A DNA stretch of 64,000 nt from Haemaphysalis longicornis. Lineage: Eukaryota > Arthropoda > Arachnida > Ixodida > Ixodidae. Made by a program: the position numbers and the translations under genes. The stretch covers positions 22,519,102-22,583,101 of the forward strand of contig CM023457.1 of assembly GCA_013339765.2 (NCBI GenBank). Reading direction: 5' to 3'. Positions 60,765 to 64,000 of this stretch are shown one piece after another. The notes under the pieces were generated by a model, which was given only the letters and a program-made list of their open reading frames with translations, searched no databases and was not told the origin of the DNA. Each line of letters starts with the position of its first letter. Positions within the stretch are counted from its first letter, which is position 1.

Positions 60765-62108
60765 AATCTGGCTGTGGCGCCTTCTCTCGTCCAAAAAGTT
60801 GTCACTTCCAAAAACACCTGCGAGAATGTTGCTAGGTTTACTCACTTTTCAAGAATTCGCGGTGGATATACCGTAATGTAGATATACTGTTTTCAGTATG
60901 GGAACGAATAAACCTCCTGTAATTTTTTTAAGTGGCTGTACAGTGCAAGCAGATACGAAGGATGATGATCTGTTTTTGACATGAGCTTTGTTGTTGATGC
61001 ATTCTGATCAATGCTTTGAGTTTTCGTCTACATTCCACTTGTTATTTCAAGGAACGCCGTTTGTCATAGGCATTTTCTACCAAGGAATATGTAAACATGT
61101 GACCATGCTTTGTTACTCCTATACACTCGTTTACCTTTTGTGCATGGTGGTAAGCCAAAGCTTTTTTGTTCTTCGAACATTGTGGATGCGAATATATTGT
61201 TGCATAATTGTGTTTTAGCATTGGAGCTTTTGACTGCTTTCAGCTATGCTTTACAATGTTCTGATTATTGTTTCTAGAAAATTTTTTTTTTACTTGACTT
61301 ATTGCGATGAGTTTTTGAAAGTGTTCCTTCTGTTGTCAGTGTGTTCTCAGGCAAGGGACCCTTTGTGCTGCAGTGATGAAAAAACTGTACTGACTTTTTC
61401 TCGTGTATATGAACCCTGCGTGTTACTTATTGTGATATTTTTAAAACTGACAACTTTTGTCTGTACAATACTCCCGAGAGTTTGCTTTTCGAACTCTTGT
61501 TTTTACCTGCAATATTTATTGATACTCCGAAGTCAATACCGGGTTCTCCAAACTGTTTGTGGTTGAACTTGTTTCTTGCTTTTTTGTTTAGGGTGTGTGT
61601 GTACAGCTTTTATTTATTTCGTCATGTTGCCTGTTGGCAACTATTTGAATGCGTTAATCTTTCTGTGATGTATGTGTGTGCGTGCGTCAGTGCCCTTAGA
61701 AAATGACTCCTTTGTAGCTGAAATAAACCAGCTGTGTCAGTTCTTTAAAATGTGTCCTGTCAAGTTCTCTGTGCGAAATCACAGGTCTGTTGGTTGGTTC
61801 AACAAATAAAAGTTTGCTTTTAACAGTATTACGCAACTAGATTCGCCATGAGATCAATAAGATCATCTTGAGGCAAAGTATTGCACCATGCTTACTTCTG
61901 GCGCATCAACTGGACCCCAAGATGGTCCATTCTACAGGTACCTACCCTCTACAATTTCCCACTTCACCTAGAGTCCTGCCTTAAACCTTTTAACAGCAGA
62001 GCTGTTTAGGCCAACACAAACCCGCTCAACGGAGACTGAAAACCCCGTGCATACGTGAGTGCGTGCCTCTTGCACGTGGGCTTATGCCACAAGAAACTTT
62101 ATGGCCAC

Positions 62109-62339
62109 ATGAGGCGCTTCCGCATTTCGTCGTCGCGTAGCGACCGGCGTGCCACGGGTCTGCCGCGCCGAAGACGACGAATCTGTCAAGCCATCCCCTC
62201 ACAATCCACACGTGAGGCTGCAACCGGGCCACCTGACGAATATGTGAAGGTCTACCGAGGCGTGGTGCGAGAGGATTTCCCCTACGCGGCTGTGCCATCG
62301 GAAGATGATGACGAAAAGGATGATGACGATTGCTGCTGA
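62109..62339 (+). CDS. Hypothetical 76-aa ORF, basic then acidic
   Basis: A single-frame ORF opens with an arginine-rich half (MRRFR; RATGLPRRRRR), continues through DEYVKVYRGVVREDFPY, and ends in an acidic tail (SEDDDEKDDDDCC). The TGA overlaps an AATAAA hexamer, which would give a 3' UTR of only about 20 nt. I do not recognise a family. It could be the last exon of an unseen gene, a processed fragment, or chance; the strong charge pattern is the only argument for coding. Confidence 0.25.
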   Translation: MRRFRISSSRSDRRATGLPRRRRRICQAIPSQSTREAATGPPDEYVKVYRGVVREDFPYAAVPSEDDDEKDDDDCC

Positions 62340-62743
62340 ATAAATTCCTGTACATACTTTAATGGTATTTGCTTTTAAAGTGCTCTCCAAAACGGCTTTG
62401 CAGTACTGGGGCACGGCTGCTCGCTCTCTCCTGGGATCCACTGTCAGAGTGGGGAGAAGCTAGGTCGACCCCCAGCTCTGCTGGTTTCTCCAGCCTTGCA
62501 CCACTGGTGCAAGCTGCACGAATTTTTCAGTGCAGAGCACTTTATGGGTTCGCCTTGTCGTTGTAGCTCACTAACGGTCGATGTCAAGCGACTGCTGGAA
62601 TCAGGCGGTGCAGTGAGATAACGGACCTAAGTAGAGCCTGGTGTACCGTCGTCAGGGGGTCACACCGAGGCTTCGAAATCCACGCGGTTTAAATAGTACG
62701 TAACCATTCGAACCTCATGAACCACATGGCGCTTGTCATAGAT

Positions 62744-62872
62744 CTCCCCGTTGTTTAGTACAAAGAAAACTGCAGCTACTTTTCAGGCAAAATCTGTGTA
62801 TATAACCGGCGGCCCCCGCGTTGATTTGGTTTGGAACGCTCGTTGGGTTGGTTTTTACGATAGTAAGCGAAA
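62744..62872 (-). repeat. Dispersed repeat, family G partial copy 3
   Basis: The reverse complement of part of 40000-40150 (CCAAGAAAACTGCAGCT-like block, GCTCGTTGGGTTGGTTTTTA). It ends exactly where the minisatellite begins. Confidence 0.6.
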
Positions 62873-63862
62873 AAAGCGGCCGCGCAAGAAAAAAATGGCG
62901 CGTTCGAAATGACGCAGAAGGGCTCCAGCCGCGCAAGAAAAAATGGCGCGTTCGAAATGACGCAGAAAAGCTCCAGCCACGCAAGAAAAAACGGCGGGTT
63001 CGAAATGGCGCAGAAGGGTTCCAGCCACGCAAGAAATAAATGGTGCGTTCGAAATGACGCAGAAGAGCTCCAGCCAGCAAGAAAAAAAAATGGCGCGTTC
63101 GAATGTCGCAGAAGAGCTCCAGCCTATCTAAAACGTTGGCTCCAGCCGCGCAAGAAAAAAACGGCGCGTTCGAAATGGCGCAGAAGGGCTCCAGCTACGC
63201 AAGAAAAAAATGGCGCGTTCGAAATGACGCAGAAGGGCTCCAGCCGCGCAAGAAAAAAATGGCGCGTTCCAAATGACGCATAAAAGCGCCAGCCACGCTA
63301 GAAAAAAAAATGGCGCGTTAGAAATGCCGCAGAAGGGCTCCAGCCGCACAAGAAAAAAAAACAGCGCGTTCGAAATGGCGCATAAGGGCTCCAGCTACAC
63401 AAGAAAAAATGGCGCGGTCGAAATGACACAGAAGGGCTCCTGCCGCACTAGAAAAAATGGCGCGTTTCAAAATTGACTGCAGTAAGAGCGCCAGCCACAG
63501 CCAAAAAATGGCTGCGTTCCATATGCTGCAGAAGGGCTCCAGCCGCGCAAGAAAAAAATGGCGCGTTCGAAATTGCCCGCAGCAGAGGCTCCAGCCTAAT
63601 CTAAAACGGTGGCTCCAGCCGCGCAAGGAAAAAACGGCGCGTTCGAAATGGCGCAGAAGGGCTCCAGCTACGCAAGAAAAAAAATGCGCGTTCGGAAAAT
63701 GACACAGAAAGGGGCTTCCAGCCTGCGCAAGAAAAAAATGGCGCGTTCAGAAATGACGCAGAAGGGCTCCAGCCGCTCAAGAAAAAAATGGGCGTGTTCG
63801 AAAGGCCGCAGAAGAGTCTCCAGCCGCGCAGGAAAGAAATGGCGAGTTCCATGCAAGCACGG
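62873..63862 (+). repeat. Minisatellite, about 48-bp unit, roughly 20 copies
   Basis: The unit contains AAAAAATGGCGCGTTCGAAA, TGACGCAGAAGGGCTCCAGC and CGCGCAAG. Copies vary mainly in A-tract length and single bases. Since 48 is divisible by three, several frames stay open on both strands, giving repetitive pseudo-peptides; I do not call them genes. Confidence 0.85.
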
Positions 63863-64000
63863 CCCATGTATTAAGTTTGTCTGCAAGTTTGTCTGACATA
63901 CCTTTAGCAGCAGCGTTAAATCACCCATTGCTATCACAGGCAACAAAAAGTCAGCAGTCAAGAAAGAACAAGGTACGGTAATAATAGTAAAAGAAATTCA

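Noticed and set aside
62873..63862. CRISPR-like regular array
   Set aside because: Units are contiguous with no distinct spacers, and the genome is eukaryotic.
62821..63896. Several repetitive open frames on both strands (16-residue repeats), possibly a repeat protein
   Set aside because: They follow from a 48-bp minisatellite whose length is a multiple of three; many frames are open at once and unit errors shift between them. No signal peptide or flanking exon.

Overview
This is eukaryotic, intron-rich DNA packed with transposable elements, and it most resembles a hard tick genome (Ixodidae; I cannot place the genus). That placement is an inference. It rests on arthropod-type gene structures, tRNA-headed SINEs resembling the tick Ruka family, RTE, I/Jockey-type, BEL/Pao and Penelope-like retroelement remnants, and many TTAA-flanked non-autonomous elements. 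Almost all open reading frames longer than 60 codons outside the genes below are chance frames or transposon pieces.

Three protein-coding genes can be rebuilt exon by exon with consistent GT-AG sites and phases. (1) TSR2, plus strand, 20346-25171, five exons, 179 aa: a small ribosome-biogenesis factor. (2) An ariadne-2 (ARIH2) RING-between-RING E3 ubiquitin ligase, minus strand, 46298 down to 27729, 13 coding exons, 480 aa. Its 3' end converges on TSR2. (3) A MADF-BESS (Adf-1-like) DNA-binding protein, plus strand, 49796-56729, four coding exons, 246 aa, divergent from ARIH2, with a TATA box near 48932. The intervening 46.3-49.8 kb holds the 5' regions of genes 2 and 3.

Region by region: 1-20 kb is repeat-dominated intergenic DNA (a roughly 160-bp tandem array, LINE and RTE 3' ends, SINEs, long GTGA and CAAT microsatellites, a retrotransposon RNase H fragment and a young Penelope-like fragment with 92-bp inverted arms). 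20-25 kb is TSR2, with a 1.1-kb TTAA element and a TA-flanked element in intron 4. 26-46 kb is ARIH2, whose introns hold at least ten insertions, including an RTE element inside a SINE, a BEL/Pao remnant, a hAT-type BED finger fragment and several inverted-repeat elements. 48-62 kb is the MADF-BESS gene and its putative long 3' region. 62.8-63.9 kb is a roughly 48-bp minisatellite that appears to have expanded inside a dispersed repeat whose other copies lie in ARIH2 introns.

The three host genes do not form a pathway. The most informative biology is the nested transposon history and the Penelope-like copy. I found no convincing new defence, secretion or biosynthetic system.
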